64,000 bases of DNA, taken from Rhizobium sp. RCAM05350. Lineage in GTDB: Bacteria; Pseudomonadota; Alphaproteobacteria; Rhizobiales; Rhizobiaceae. Shown one piece after another: positions 21,852-31,491 of the stretch; position 1 is the first letter of the stretch; every line of letters begins with the position of its first letter. Position numbers and translations under genes: made by a program. The notes beneath the pieces are model-generated. The model saw nothing but the letters and a program-made list of their open reading frames with translations, searched no databases and was not told where the DNA came from. The stretch spans positions 2,766,001-2,830,000 of the forward strand of contig CP087974.1 in NCBI GenBank assembly GCA_024426085.1, written 5' to 3'.

Positions 21852-22901
21852 TCAGATAGATAAGATTCTATCTGCGCCCGATTGCAACGTGATCGCCAGC
21901 AGTGTCTGCATAGCGATACTGTCTTCCAGGCTCTGCCGGGTACGGCTCTGGAAGATCGCCGTCTGCAACCGGCCGAGTTCCCGCCGGATTGCTGGAAGTG
22001 TCCAGGTCTTCAAGGCGGCTTCGATCAGCGGCTTGCGGCGGAAGTGCAGATGGCGGCCGAGTGTGGCCACGACCTGAGTGGGCTGCTGCCGCTTGTCGTC
22101 CATCTCCGCCCGCATCAGATCCAACAACTGAAACTGCTTGAGACATGCCTGCAGCACGAGAAAGACCGCAGTCTTCGACGCAGTAATCTTGCGGATGGCG
22201 TGTTGGAGGCCGTCGGCGTCACCCTTGAGAACGGCATCTATCGCGTCATCCACCGAAACGGCGCTGGCGTCGCCGACGATGTCCAGCACATGTTCCTCCT
22301 CGATCAAGGCCATGCCACGGCAATAGAGTGCCAGCTTGCGGATCTCGTTGCGCGAAGCGATCCGGTCTCCGCCAAGCGCTTCGTTCAGCCGCTCTCGCGC
22401 TGCCGGCGAGATGCGCAGGCCTTCCAGCCCAAGCTCCTGATCGATCAGGCCATTCAAAGCTCTTGCATCGTCACTATAGCAGGCGATCGATATCACCGAC
22501 CGGCTGGTTTCACCGATCTTGCGAATACCGGTTCCCTTTTTGAGATCGCCAGCCTCTATAATGACATAACTTGCGTCCGGAGGCTGTTTTGAGAGCACGG
22601 TGAGGCTATCGACAAGTGTTTTCTCGGTCCCCGATGCGCGGATCCAGACGAGTTTTTCGCCGCCGAAAAGACCGATCGTATTGACTTCGTCCAGCAGGCG
22701 TCCGGGGCTTTGCTGCAGATCTGAGCCATCAAGCCGGACCAGTGAAAATGGGTCGTCCAGAGCGACGCCGCTTTTGCCAGCGATCTGGCCAGCGCGCTCG
22801 GAAACCAGCCCACGGTCAGGACCGTAGATCAGGTAGATACGGTCGTCCCGCAGCGGGCGCTGCAGGAACTGCTCGAACTCGTGCGATTTGATCTCGGTCA
22901 T
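21852..22901 (-). CDS. holA: DNA polymerase III delta subunit
   Basis: Clamp-loader subunit that opens the beta clamp. 349 residues, normal length. N-terminal YLIYGPDRGLVSERA, middle domain YVIIEAGDLKKGTGIRK, and C-terminal collar helices (QACLKQFQLLDLMRAEMDD; FRRKPLIEAALKTW). Frame is intact. Last gene of the leuS-lptE-holA operon; 25 bases after lptE; converges on parB with a 42-base gap and a weak hairpin (CAGATAG/CTATCTG) over the stop. Confidence 0.93.
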   Translation of the reverse strand: MTEIKSHEFEQFLQRPLRDDRIYLIYGPDRGLVSERAGQIAGKSGVALDDPFSLVRLDGSDLQQSPGRLLDEVNTIGLFGGEKLVWIRASGTEKTLVDSLTVLSKQPPDASYVIIEAGDLKKGTGIRKIGETSRSVISIACYSDDARALNGLIDQELGLEGLRISPAARERLNEALGGDRIASRNEIRKLALYCRGMALIEEEHVLDIVGDASAVSVDDAIDAVLKGDADGLQHAIRKITASKTAVFLVLQACLKQFQLLDLMRAEMDDKRQQPTQVVATLGRHLHFRRKPLIEAALKTWTLPAIRRELGRLQTAIFQSRTRQSLEDSIAMQTLLAITLQSGADRILSI

Positions 22902-22926
22902 ACCGCCACCTTATGTAGTGGATAGG

Positions 22927-23460
22927 TCAGCGGCCGAGTGCCGCTGCGAGATCGGCGCGGATGATCTCCGCCAATTCCTTGGCAGCCCGCTTTTCTCCAT
23001 CACGACTGGCACGAACCTTGGCGAATTCCTGGTCCGGAAAGTCGACCAGCGAGACGGCTGTGCGATTGCCGGAGCGAACGGTTTCACCCGTATCGGCGCG
23101 TGTCAGGTTATAATCGGCCATGACGACGACACGGCCTGCACCAGCAGTATCGCTGTTGTCGTCGGTGGTATTCTGATCGTACAATACACCCTGGATTTCG
23201 CTGGTGACGTTCAGGGCGAGTTTGTATTGTGGGTTCGCCGGTTCGCCTGCACCGCCGGAGGTCAGGAAGATCAACGCATTGCGGACTTCCTGCTCGACGC
23301 GGTCGTCAGCTTCGGAGATGTCGATCGATGCCAGCGCCTTCGCAGGTTTGCCTTGCGGCCCGTCCGAATACAGCGGCTTGACCTGGCAGCCTGCAAGGAC
23401 CGCGAGTGTGCCGAAAGCCAGAAGCTGCGCGTATCTTTGAGCTTTTTCAGACAACGACAT
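22927..23460 (-). CDS. lptE: LPS-assembly lipoprotein LptE
   Basis: Outer-membrane lipoprotein that plugs the LptD barrel for LPS insertion. 177 residues. Signal peptide with lipobox LAVLAGC (lipid cysteine at about residue 25), then [10 protein letters not shown], a common start of mature alphaproteobacterial LptE. Weakly conserved beta-alpha domain follows. The start overlaps the 3' end of leuS by 14 bases, and holA follows: leuS-lptE-holA is the usual order. Frame intact. Confidence 0.88.
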   Translation of the reverse strand: MSLSEKAQRYAQLLAFGTLAVLAGCQVKPLYSDGPQGKPAKALASIDISEADDRVEQEVRNALIFLTSGGAGEPANPQYKLALNVTSEIQGVLYDQNTTDDNSDTAGAGRVVVMADYNLTRADTGETVRSGNRTAVSLVDFPDQEFAKVRASRDGEKRAAKELAEIIRADLAAALGR

Positions 23461-26076
23461 TCACAATCCTCTGCGGCACGACGATGATCTTCTTCGGGCT
23501 TTGTCCGTTCAATGCGGTCTTGACCGGCTCGAGCGCCAGAACGGCGGCCTCTATCGCAGTCTGATCTGCATCAGCGCAATTGTCAAATCAGCACGCTTCT
23601 TGCCGTTGATTTGAACGGGCATTGTCACTTCGTTTTCAGCAACCAGTGCTTCGCTGTAGACCGGCCAGGCCGTCTGGGCGACCAGACCCGTTCCGCCGAT
23701 CTCCTGCCAGCATTGCTCGGCCAGATGCGGCATCATCGGAGCAACCAGGCTGATCAGGATCGACACGGCATCCTTGACGGCGGCTGTGGTCGCTTGATCC
23801 GCCGTTCCAGCCGCAACCTGAGTCAGCGGATTGGCAAGAGCGTTGACGAGCTCATAGAGCCGCGCCACGGCCTTGTTGAAGGCGAGCTTGTCGTAGTCCG
23901 CCTGAACGGCCTTCAGCGTCTTGTGGGTCGCTTGCGAGATCGCAAGAGCCGGACCGGTGGACGCAGGCTTTGCCCCAACCGCCTTGAGTGCATCGGATGC
24001 CTCGGAGACCAGCCGCCACAGGCGCTGGACGAAACGATGGGCACCTTCGACGCCGGCTTCCGACCAGATCACATCGCGATCCGGCGGCAAATCGGAGAGA
24101 ACGAAAAAGCGAGCGGTATCGGCGCCATAGGAGGCAATGATATCGTCTGGATCGACGACGTTCTTCTTCGACTTCGACATTTTCTCGATCGAGCCGATGG
24201 TAATCGGTTCGCCGGTTTCGATCAGGCTCGCCTGCCGCTTGCCGTCGTTTTCGACGATGATGATTTCCGCCGGGGTTACCCATTCGCGCTGGGCGCCCTC
24301 GCCGCGGCTATAGGTTTCATGAACGACCATGCCCTGCGTAAACAGGCCCTTGAAGGGCTCGTCAAGGCCGGCGTGTCCCGTGGCCTTCATTGCCCGGGTA
24401 AAGAAGCGGAATAGAGCAGATGCAGGATCGCATGCTCGATACCACCGATATACTGGTCGACAGGCAGCCAATGATCGACGGCGGCCGGATTGGTCGGCTT
24501 GCTTTCCCATGGTGCGGTGAAACGGGCGAAATACCAGGAGGAATCGACGAACGTGTCCATCGTGTCGGTTTCGCGGCGCGCGTCTTTGCCGCATCGTGGG
24601 CAGGATACGTGCCGCCACGTCGGATGCCGGTCGAGTGGATTGCCTGGCTTGTCGAAGGTGACGTCATCGGGCAGCTTGACCGGCGGATCTGCCTTAGGTA
24701 CCGGAATGACGCCGCAATCGTCGCAATGGATGACCGGGATCGGGCAACCCCAATAGCGCTGGCGGGAAATACCCCAGTCGCGCAGGCGGAAATTGACCTT
24801 GCGCTCGGCCTGCGGCGCATTGCCGATCGAGGCCTGCTCCAGCGTCGATGCCACCTTTTCAAACGCTCCTTCAATGGTCAGGCCATCGAGGTAGCGCGAG
24901 TTGATCATTACGCCGTCGCCGACATAGGCTTCGGTGCCAATGGTGAAGCTCGCAGCGTCGCCGTCCTTCGGCATAACCACGGCAACGACCGGCAGGTCAT
25001 ACTTGTGGGCGAAATCAAGGTCGCGCTGGTCGCCAGAGGGGCAGCCAAAGATCGCACCCGTGCCGTAGTCCATCAATACGAAGTTGGCGACGTAAACCGG
25101 CAGTTCCCAACTCGGATCGAGTGGATGCTTGACGCGGATGCCGGTGTCAACACCCCGCTTCTCGGCTGTTTCCAGCGCTGCCAGCGACGTGCCGGCGCGA
25201 CGGGTTTCCTCGCAGAAAGCCTCGATCTCCGGGCTTGCTGCAGCCGCTTGGCGCGCCAGCGGGTGATCCGCGGCAATGGCCAGGAAGGAAGCGCCAAACA
25301 GCGTATCCGGCCGGGTCGTATAAACAGCGACTTCAGTCGCGTCCGTTGCCCCCGTGCCTGGGACGATTTCCCAACGGATGGTCAATCCTTCGGAACGGCC
25401 GATCCAGTTTTTCTGCATCAGCCGGACTTTTTCCGGCCACTGATCCAGCGTGTCGAGCAGATCGAGCAGATCCTGGTTGAAGTCGGTGATGCGGAAGAAC
25501 CACTGGGTCAGTTCGCGCTGTTCGACCAAAGCGCCGGAGCGCCAGCCGCGGCCGTCGATCACCTGTTCATTGGCCAGCACCGTGTTGTCGACCGGATCCC
25601 AGTTGACCTTCGACTGCTTGCGGTAGACCAGACCCTTTTCCAGGAAGTCCACGAACAGGTGCTGCTGGTGCTGATAATAATCGACGTCGCAGGTGGCGAA
25701 CTCGCGCGACCAGTCGAGCGACAGGCCCATGACCTTCAACTGCGCCTTCATCGAGGCGATGTTCTGATAGGTCCAGGCGGCCGGATGGACGCCGCGTTCC
25801 ATGGCGGCATTTTCGGCCGGCATCCCGAAAGCGTCCCAGCCCATCGGATGCAGAACGTTGTAGCCGCGGGCGCGTTTGTAGCGGGCTACGACGTCGCCCA
25901 TGGCATAGTTGCGCACATGGCCCATGTGGATCCGGCCCGACGGATAGGGGAACATCTCGAGCACGTAGTATTTTTTCGCGCGGGTCGTCGTTGTCGGTGG
26001 TGAAGACGTTCTTCTGGTCCCATTCCTGTTGCCAGCGGGGTTCAGCATCGCGCGGATTGTAACGTTCGGTAGCCAT
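23447..26076 (-). CDS. leuS: Leucyl-tRNA synthetase, frameshifted
   Basis: Charges tRNA-Leu. Repaired length about 876 residues. Class I motifs: HIGH-type [15 protein letters not shown] (residues about 40-54) and [13 protein letters not shown]; the editing domain contains [12 protein letters not shown], and the zinc-ribbon-like segment [13 protein letters not shown] is present. Slips near 25978, 24410 and 23570; the last repair gives the expected C terminus [22 protein letters not shown] at 26076 ([10 protein letters not shown]). A GGGG/CCCC hairpin at about 26100-26120 lies in the leader. Confidence 0.95.
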
Positions 26077-26273
26077 ATGATTGATGTTCCGGAAATTGGG
26101 CGAGGGGAAATCAGTCCCCTGGATATTTGGCGTGACCTTCACCATGAAACAAGCGTAGCGTCAAGTTTTGGAAGGCTTTGCGGAAAAACTTTGAAGCTTT
26201 TGACCGGCATCCGGCAATTATGGCTTGGCAGTCATGCTCCGTTTGACTATTGCGCCAAGCGGGCTGGAAAGTG

Positions 26274-26948
26274 ATGGAGATGAAGGTGATAAGTGTGGAA
26301 GAACGGTTGAACGACGTCCTGAGCCGGATGCGCGATGCAGAAGACGCCGCCAATCGTCCCGCAGGCTCCGTCTTACTCGTTGCGGTCTCCAAGACCTTCG
26401 ATGCCGATGCGATCCGTCCGGTGCTTGCGACGGGACAGCGGATTTTTGGCGAAAACCGGGTACAGGAAGCGCAAGGCAAATGGCCGGAGCTGAAGGCGGA
26501 AACCGCCGATATCGAACTTCATCTGATTGGGCCGCTGCAATCGAACAAGGCGGCGGATGCTGTGGCATTGTTCGATGTCATTGAGACCATCGATCGGGAA
26601 AAGATCGCTCGCGCTGTCGCCGCGGAAATAACCCGGCAGGAAAAGCCCGTTCGGCTTTATGTCCAGGTCAATACCGGGCTTGAGCCGCAAAAGGCTGGCA
26701 TTGCGCCGGATGACACCGTGGCCTTCGTCACGCTTTGCCGCGAGACGATCGGCATTCCCGTCGAAGGGCTGATGTGCATCCCGCCGGCGGACGAAAACCC
26801 CGGTCCGCATTTCGCGCTGCTTGCCAAGCTTGCCGAGCGCTGCGGGCTGCACAAGCTCTCCATGGGCATGTCCGGTGATTTTGATATTGCCGTGCAGTTT
26901 GGCGCGACCGGCGTGCGCGTCGGCTCGGCGATCTTCGGAACCCGTTGA
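26274..26948 (+). CDS. yggS: PLP-homeostasis protein YggS/PROSC
   Basis: Pyridoxal-phosphate-binding protein with a single TIM-barrel domain that buffers free PLP. 224 residues. PLP lysine in LLVAVSKTFDADAI (about residue 39), then GENRVQEAQGKW, HLIGPLQSNKA, and C-terminal LSMGMSGDFDIAVQFGATGVRVGSAIFG. ATG at 26274 has GGAAAG four bases upstream; 26250 and 26280 are alternatives. Divergent from leuS across about 200 bases. Frame intact. Confidence 0.92.
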   Translation: MEMKVISVEERLNDVLSRMRDAEDAANRPAGSVLLVAVSKTFDADAIRPVLATGQRIFGENRVQEAQGKWPELKAETADIELHLIGPLQSNKAADAVALFDVIETIDREKIARAVAAEITRQEKPVRLYVQVNTGLEPQKAGIAPDDTVAFVTLCRETIGIPVEGLMCIPPADENPGPHFALLAKLAERCGLHKLSMGMSGDFDIAVQFGATGVRVGSAIFGTR

Positions 26949-27064
26949 TCTGTCGGTCGATCCGGATGGACTAACGCTTTCGTCTGGCTTCTCCGCGCTC
27001 TGGCAATCTCCTATGGTCTCCCTTGGAGGCCGGCTCGTCCGGTATGGGAGTGGAGGAGACGGTA

Positions 27065-29015
27065 ATGGCGAGTAGCTATTCCGACGTTTACGGCGCGTGG
27101 AAACAGGATCCCGAAACCTTCTGGGCCAATGCGGCCGGAGAGATCGATTGGTTCCGACCCTTTGAACGGGTTTTTGATCCCGACCAAGGCGTTTACGGGC
27201 GTTGGTTCACCGGCGGTGAAGCCAATACCTGTTTCAATTGCCTGGATCGTCAAGTCGCCGCGGGTCTGGGCGATCAGAACGCCCTGATCTACGACAGCCC
27301 GGTTACCGGCACGGTCGAGCACTGGACCTATCGTGCAATGCTCAAGGAAGTCGTGGCGCTGGCGTCGGTCTATAGTGATCTCGGCATCGGCAAGGGGGAT
27401 CGGATCATCATCTATATGCCAATGATCCCGCAGGCGGTGTTTGCCATGCTGGCCGCCGCCCGCATCGGCGCCGTCCACTCGGTTGTCTTTGGCGGTTTCG
27501 CCGCAAACGAACTGGCCACGCGGATCACAGATAGCGAGGCAAAGCTGGTCGTGTCTGCCAGTTGCGGGATTGAAGGCGGCAGGACCATCGCTTACAAACC
27601 GTTGCTCGATGAAGCTATCGAGATCAGCCAGCACACGCCGGCCCACTGCCTTGTTTTTCAACGCGCCATGGTGACAGCCGAACTGCAGGCCGGCCGCGAT
27701 ATCGACTTTGCCGCCGCCGTCACGTCAGCAAAACAGCGAGGCGTCGAGATTGCCTGCATGCCGGTTCTGGCCACTGATCCGCTCTATATCCTCTATACGT
27801 CGGGAACGACCGGCCAGCCGAAGGGCGTCGTGCGCGACAATGGCGGCCATATGGTCGCGCTCAAATGGTCGATGCAGCATTTCTTCGGCATCAAGCCGGG
27901 CGAAGTCTTCTGGGCTGCCTCGGATATCGGCTGGGTCGTCGGTCACTGCTACATCGTCTATGGGCCGCTTCTGAATGGCTCGACGGCAATCCTCTATGAG
28001 GGAAAACCTGTGGGTACGCCCGATGCCGGTGCATATTGGCGCGTGATCGAGCAGCATGGCGTCACGACGTTGTTCACCGCGCCGACGGCCTTTCGCGCCA
28101 TCCGCAAGGAGGACCCGCAGGGTGAGTTGATCCGCCGGCATGATCTGTCGAAATTCAGGGCGTTGTTCCTTGCCGGCGAGCGTGCCGATCCGGATACGGT
28201 TGCTTGGGCAGAAGCAAAGCTCGGCGTTCCCGTCATCGATAACTGGTGGCAGACGGAAACGGGCTGGCCGGTCGCCGGAAATCCGATCGGGCTCGGCTTG
28301 CTGCCGGTGAAATACGGCTCGGCCGCCGTGCCGCTGCCGGGATACGACGTGCAGGTGCTCGATGACGCCGGTCATCCCGTTGGCGCAGGAACGCTGGGCA
28401 ATGTCGTCATCAAGCTTCCCATGCCCCCGGGCTGCCTGCCGACATTCTGGAATGCGGATCAGCGGTTTCATGATACCTGCCTTGCCGAGTTCCCGGGATA
28501 TTATCGCACCGCCGACGCCGGTTATATCGATGAGGACGGCTACATTTTCATCATGTCGCGCATCGACGACATCATCAATGTCGCCGGTCATCGCCTGTCC
28601 ACCGGCGCGATGGAGGAGATTTGTGCCAGCCATGCCGATGTAGCGGAATGCGCGGTGATCGGTATTGCCGATCCGATCAAGGGTCAGATTCCCGCCGGGT
28701 TCCTCGTCATCAACGCGAATGTTTCCCGTGAAACAGCCGATATCGAGAAGGAGGTGGTCAATCTGGTTCATGAACGCATCGGGCCGGTCGCGGCGTTCAA
28801 GACTGCAATATGCGTCAAGCGGCTGCCCAAGACGCGCTCGGGCAAGATCCTTGCGCGGCACGATGCAGAAGATTGCCGATCGTGAAGCCTGGAAGATGCC
28901 GGCGACCATCGATGATCCGGCCGTGCTTGACGAAATTGCTGCAGTGCTGGAGACGCGGTATAGGTCTCCAGCACCCAAAGAACGACCCTTAGCCGGAGTC
29001 CCAGACGACGGTTAG
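27065..29015 (+). CDS. prpE: Propionyl-CoA synthetase, frameshifted near 3' end
   Basis: AMP-forming acyl-CoA ligase of the propionate type. About 649 residues. N-terminal YSDVYGAWKQDPETFWA, P-loop YTSGTTGQPKGVVRDNGGH, adenylation motif IDNWWQTETGWP, and the C-terminal hinge RIDDIINVAGHRLSTGAMEE with catalytic-lysine motif [11 protein letters not shown]. The DNGGH following the P-loop is typical of PrpE rather than acetate Acs (TTGGY). One extra G near 28858 shifts the last 50 residues. ATG at 27065 has GGAGG. A parS-like site lies inside at 28720-28735. Confidence 0.88.
28720..28735. promoter_or_regulatory. parS-like ParB site inside prpE
   Basis: TGTTTCCCGTGAAACA, one mismatch (position 7) from consensus; read as NVSRET in prpE. 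It is 16 kb from oriC. Confidence 0.65.
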
Positions 29016-29141
29016 GTTGTAACCGGGAGGTAACCTTCGACGGTCAGGATTTCTATATCGGAGAGAACGGTGAGGCCGCCACTGGTCAGTTCGCGGCAAA
29101 ACCTCGCTTCCTCATGGACACGGCCTACCCGGCCGCTGCCT

Positions 29142-30173
29142 TTACTCGCCGGGCACGCCCTTCGACCAGGTCGGCCAATCGGTAATGACGGCGTTCGCAA
29201 ATGTCGAGCCGACACGGTAGGCATTGGCAGTGGAGGGAAGAAAGCCGCCGGATTCCGCCGACAGGGATTCGGCAGCCGCCTGCCCCGGCGCCTCGCGGTC
29301 GAAATTGGAGGCGGTGCGTAGCACGGCAATCCGGTTGAAATCGAGGAGCCCGGCGTCGGCGCCTCGGTGTAGCGCGGTCAGCGACGCATTGTCCTCCATC
29401 TGGGTGGTGCAATAATTCGCCTTGCCGTCGGTCACCAGAGATGCCCATTCTTGCATGCCCTCGGCAATCTTCGAGCCATGCCAATAGGTGTCGATGGAGA
29501 CCGTGTCGCAGATCGCGACGATCGGGGCGGTGCTGCCCGGACCTGCCGGGTAGGTAGCGCGATAGGCTTTTGCCTTGTCGCCGTCCGCGAGCTCGACCGT
29601 CTTCGTCAACGCGAAAGCCTTTTCGACCAGCGCTTCGTCGAGCTTGTAGACTTCGGTTCCCGAACCCCATTTGGGTTTCTCACCCGGATGTTTGGCGCCA
29701 AGCGCGATCATGCCGTTCGGCCAGTCGGAGGGAATCTGGCGCGGGTCGATGTCATGCCGCAGCCCGCCGTCGATAGCATAGCGCGCCCAGAGCGCAGAAC
29801 CGAGTGTTGCATCATTCGGATCGACGCCGGCAATACCGGCGATCAGGACGTAGGTCTGCTTGAGGTCGAAAAGGCCACTAAAGAGCACAGCCGATACGGA
29901 ACTTGCGGCATTGGCGAAGCCCATGGCCGTGGTCATGACGCATAGGCCCTCAGCGTCGCAGGCGACTTCAGGATATTCCTTCGAAAGGCCCGGAACTTTT
30001 ATCTTCGTTTCGAGCTTGCGCGCTTCGATCCAGGGTTTGGCTTCTTCGCCGAACATGGTGACGACGAGAACCTTTGGTGCAACGACATCTGCGGCGGAGG
30101 CGATTGCGGCCGTGGAAAGAACAGCCGAGGCTGCCGCCGCGATCGGGGCGAGAATGGAAAGGAGGCGAGGCAT
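29142..30173 (-). CDS. Purine nucleoside permease (NUP)-family exported protein
   Basis: 343 residues with an N-terminal signal peptide (MPRLLSILAPIAAAASAVLS...IASA). The mature part, from PKVLVVTMFGEEAKPW, resembles the NUP family: nucleoside-phosphorylase-like proteins named after a Candida nucleoside permease. Recognisable segments: MTTAMGFANAASSVSAVLFS, VLIAGIAGVDPNDATLGSALWARYAI, CDTVSIDTYWHG and MEDNASLTALHR. In bacteria it is predicted periplasmic; the substrate is unproved. ATG at 30173, an in-frame start at 30323 being upstream of the signal. Frame intact. It stands alone between prpE and trcR. Confidence 0.8.
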   Translation of the reverse strand: MPRLLSILAPIAAAASAVLSTAAIASAADVVAPKVLVVTMFGEEAKPWIEARKLETKIKVPGLSKEYPEVACDAEGLCVMTTAMGFANAASSVSAVLFSGLFDLKQTYVLIAGIAGVDPNDATLGSALWARYAIDGGLRHDIDPRQIPSDWPNGMIALGAKHPGEKPKWGSGTEVYKLDEALVEKAFALTKTVELADGDKAKAYRATYPAGPGSTAPIVAICDTVSIDTYWHGSKIAEGMQEWASLVTDGKANYCTTQMEDNASLTALHRGADAGLLDFNRIAVLRTASNFDREAPGQAAAESLSAESGGFLPSTANAYRVGSTFANAVITDWPTWSKGVPGE

Positions 30174-30557
30174 GCGGGTTTCCTGGAATTGGCGTGAAGG
30201 GAAACGATTTGCTCCAATGGCGGGGCAGACCGATGCTGCGAACGAAGCAAGATTCGTGCTCGCTATCCTTCCCGATCGGTGGATCGATCGCAAGGCCCAC
30301 GTATGCGGCCAAGCTGAACCCAACCGGTGATCATTGACGGACCTGTTTGAAGGCCCCCAAGGCAGATTGCCGCTTTAACCGGCAAGAGCGTTCGGCCATC
30401 TACATATGAATTCGCAGTATTCCGCCAGGCCTGAGCGGCCAGCAGCCCTACCGCGCACGGCAGCGCCCGCCGTCGTTGTTGCTTGAGAGTGCCCTGCCAA
30501 AATAAAAAACCCGGATCAGCCGATCCGGGTTTTGTCGTCGGAAACGATGTGTTCCAA
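30174..30557. other. Non-coding gap between the NUP gene and trcR
   Basis: 384 bases. Apart from the trcR terminator at its right end I see no gene, RNA motif or repeat. It should contain the promoter of the leftward NUP gene. Confidence 0.5.
30502..30531 (-). terminator. Rho-independent terminator of trcR
   Basis: AACCCGGATC and GATCCGGGTT form a perfect 10-base stem with loop AGCC; on the minus strand a run of Ts follows. It lies about 27 bases beyond the trcR stop. Confidence 0.88.
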
Positions 30558-31254
30558 TCAGAAGGCGTCTTCGTCCTCGTCCTTGCGGTCGGACTTGAGG
30601 GCCTTGAGCTTGGAGAAAACGGCGTCGGCGTCGATTTCTTTTCTTCTTCGCGATCGTAGGAGAACGGCAGCTTTTCCGTTTCCTTCGAGGCTTCCAGCGT
30701 CGCGCCGAGTTCGGCTGCGGTCGGCAGCGGACGGCCCTTGTTGGCGCGTTCGACTTCAAGGTCGAGGTCGATCTGCGTGCAGAGGCCAAGCGTGACCGGG
30801 TCCATCGCCGTCAGGTTGGTCGAATTCCAGTGGGTGCGCTCGCGGATCTGCTCGATCGTCGACTTGGTCGTGCCGACGAGACGCGAGATCTGGGCATCCT
30901 TCAGTTCGGCATGATTGCGCACAAGCCACAAAATGGCGTTCGGGCGATCCTGACGCTTGGAAACCGGTGTGTAGCGCGGGCCCTTGCGCTTGCTGTCGGA
31001 ACGCGAACCTTCGGTTCGGAAATCTTCAGCTTGTGGTTCGGATTGCCTTCGGCGCGGGCGATCTCGTCGCGCGACAGCTGGCCGGTGGCGATCGGGTCGA
31101 GGCCCTTGATGCCCTGCGCGGATTCACCGTCGGCGATTGCCTTGACTTCAAGCGGGTGCAGCTTGCAGAACGTGGCGATCTGTTCGAACGACAGGGCAGT
31201 GTTGTCAACAAGCCATACGGCCGTCGCTTTGGGCATAAGCAGTTGTTGAGCCAT
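30558..31254 (-). CDS. trcR: TrcR / DUF1013 cell-cycle transcriptional regulator, frameshifted
   Basis: Alphaproteobacterial DUF1013 protein, described in Caulobacter and Sinorhizobium as a transcription regulator associated with RNA polymerase and cell-cycle genes. About 231 residues. Very conserved start MAQQLLMPKATAVWLVDN, then LHPLEVKAIADGESAQGIKG and a second helix-turn-helix-like part KDAQISRLVGTTKSTIEQIR. C terminus is acidic (DRKDEDEDAF). Slips near 31003 (KVRVP) and 30645 break it. Divergent from acs across 237 bases that hold a perfect palindrome. Confidence 0.9.
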
Positions 31255-31314
31255 GGATATAGTCCTTCTGTCCGTCCGCGCCGGTGTCGCGGGCCGTGGG
31301 GGTGTAACCACTTT

Positions 31315-31329
31315 AATTTCCGGGAAATT
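31315..31329. promoter_or_regulatory. Perfect palindrome between trcR and acs
   Basis: AATTTCC-G-GGAAATT, 7-base arms around one G, in the divergent trcR-acs gap. A second inverted repeat, TTCTTC-TT-GAAGAA, lies at about 31364-31377. Either may be a regulator-binding site; the protein is unknown. Confidence 0.4.
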
Positions 31330-31491
31330 AGCGCCTCTATACCCTCGTCCTCTCAGAAATGCAATTCTTCTTGAAGAAATGACCTTTTGTCTAATGGACG
31401 CCGTGCTTTGACCTGATATGTATGGCGCCCGAAGCGGGTGCGCACGAGGAGATGTGCCGCCTGAAACTGCCTGCGCAGGGAGGAAATCATC

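Noticed and set aside
24420-26003. 527-codon open frame on the plus strand
   Set aside because: It is antisense to leuS, whose motifs are clear; composition (Arg/Gln/His-rich) is that of a shadow frame in GC-rich DNA.
27725-28978. 417-codon open frame on the minus strand
   Set aside because: Antisense shadow of prpE.
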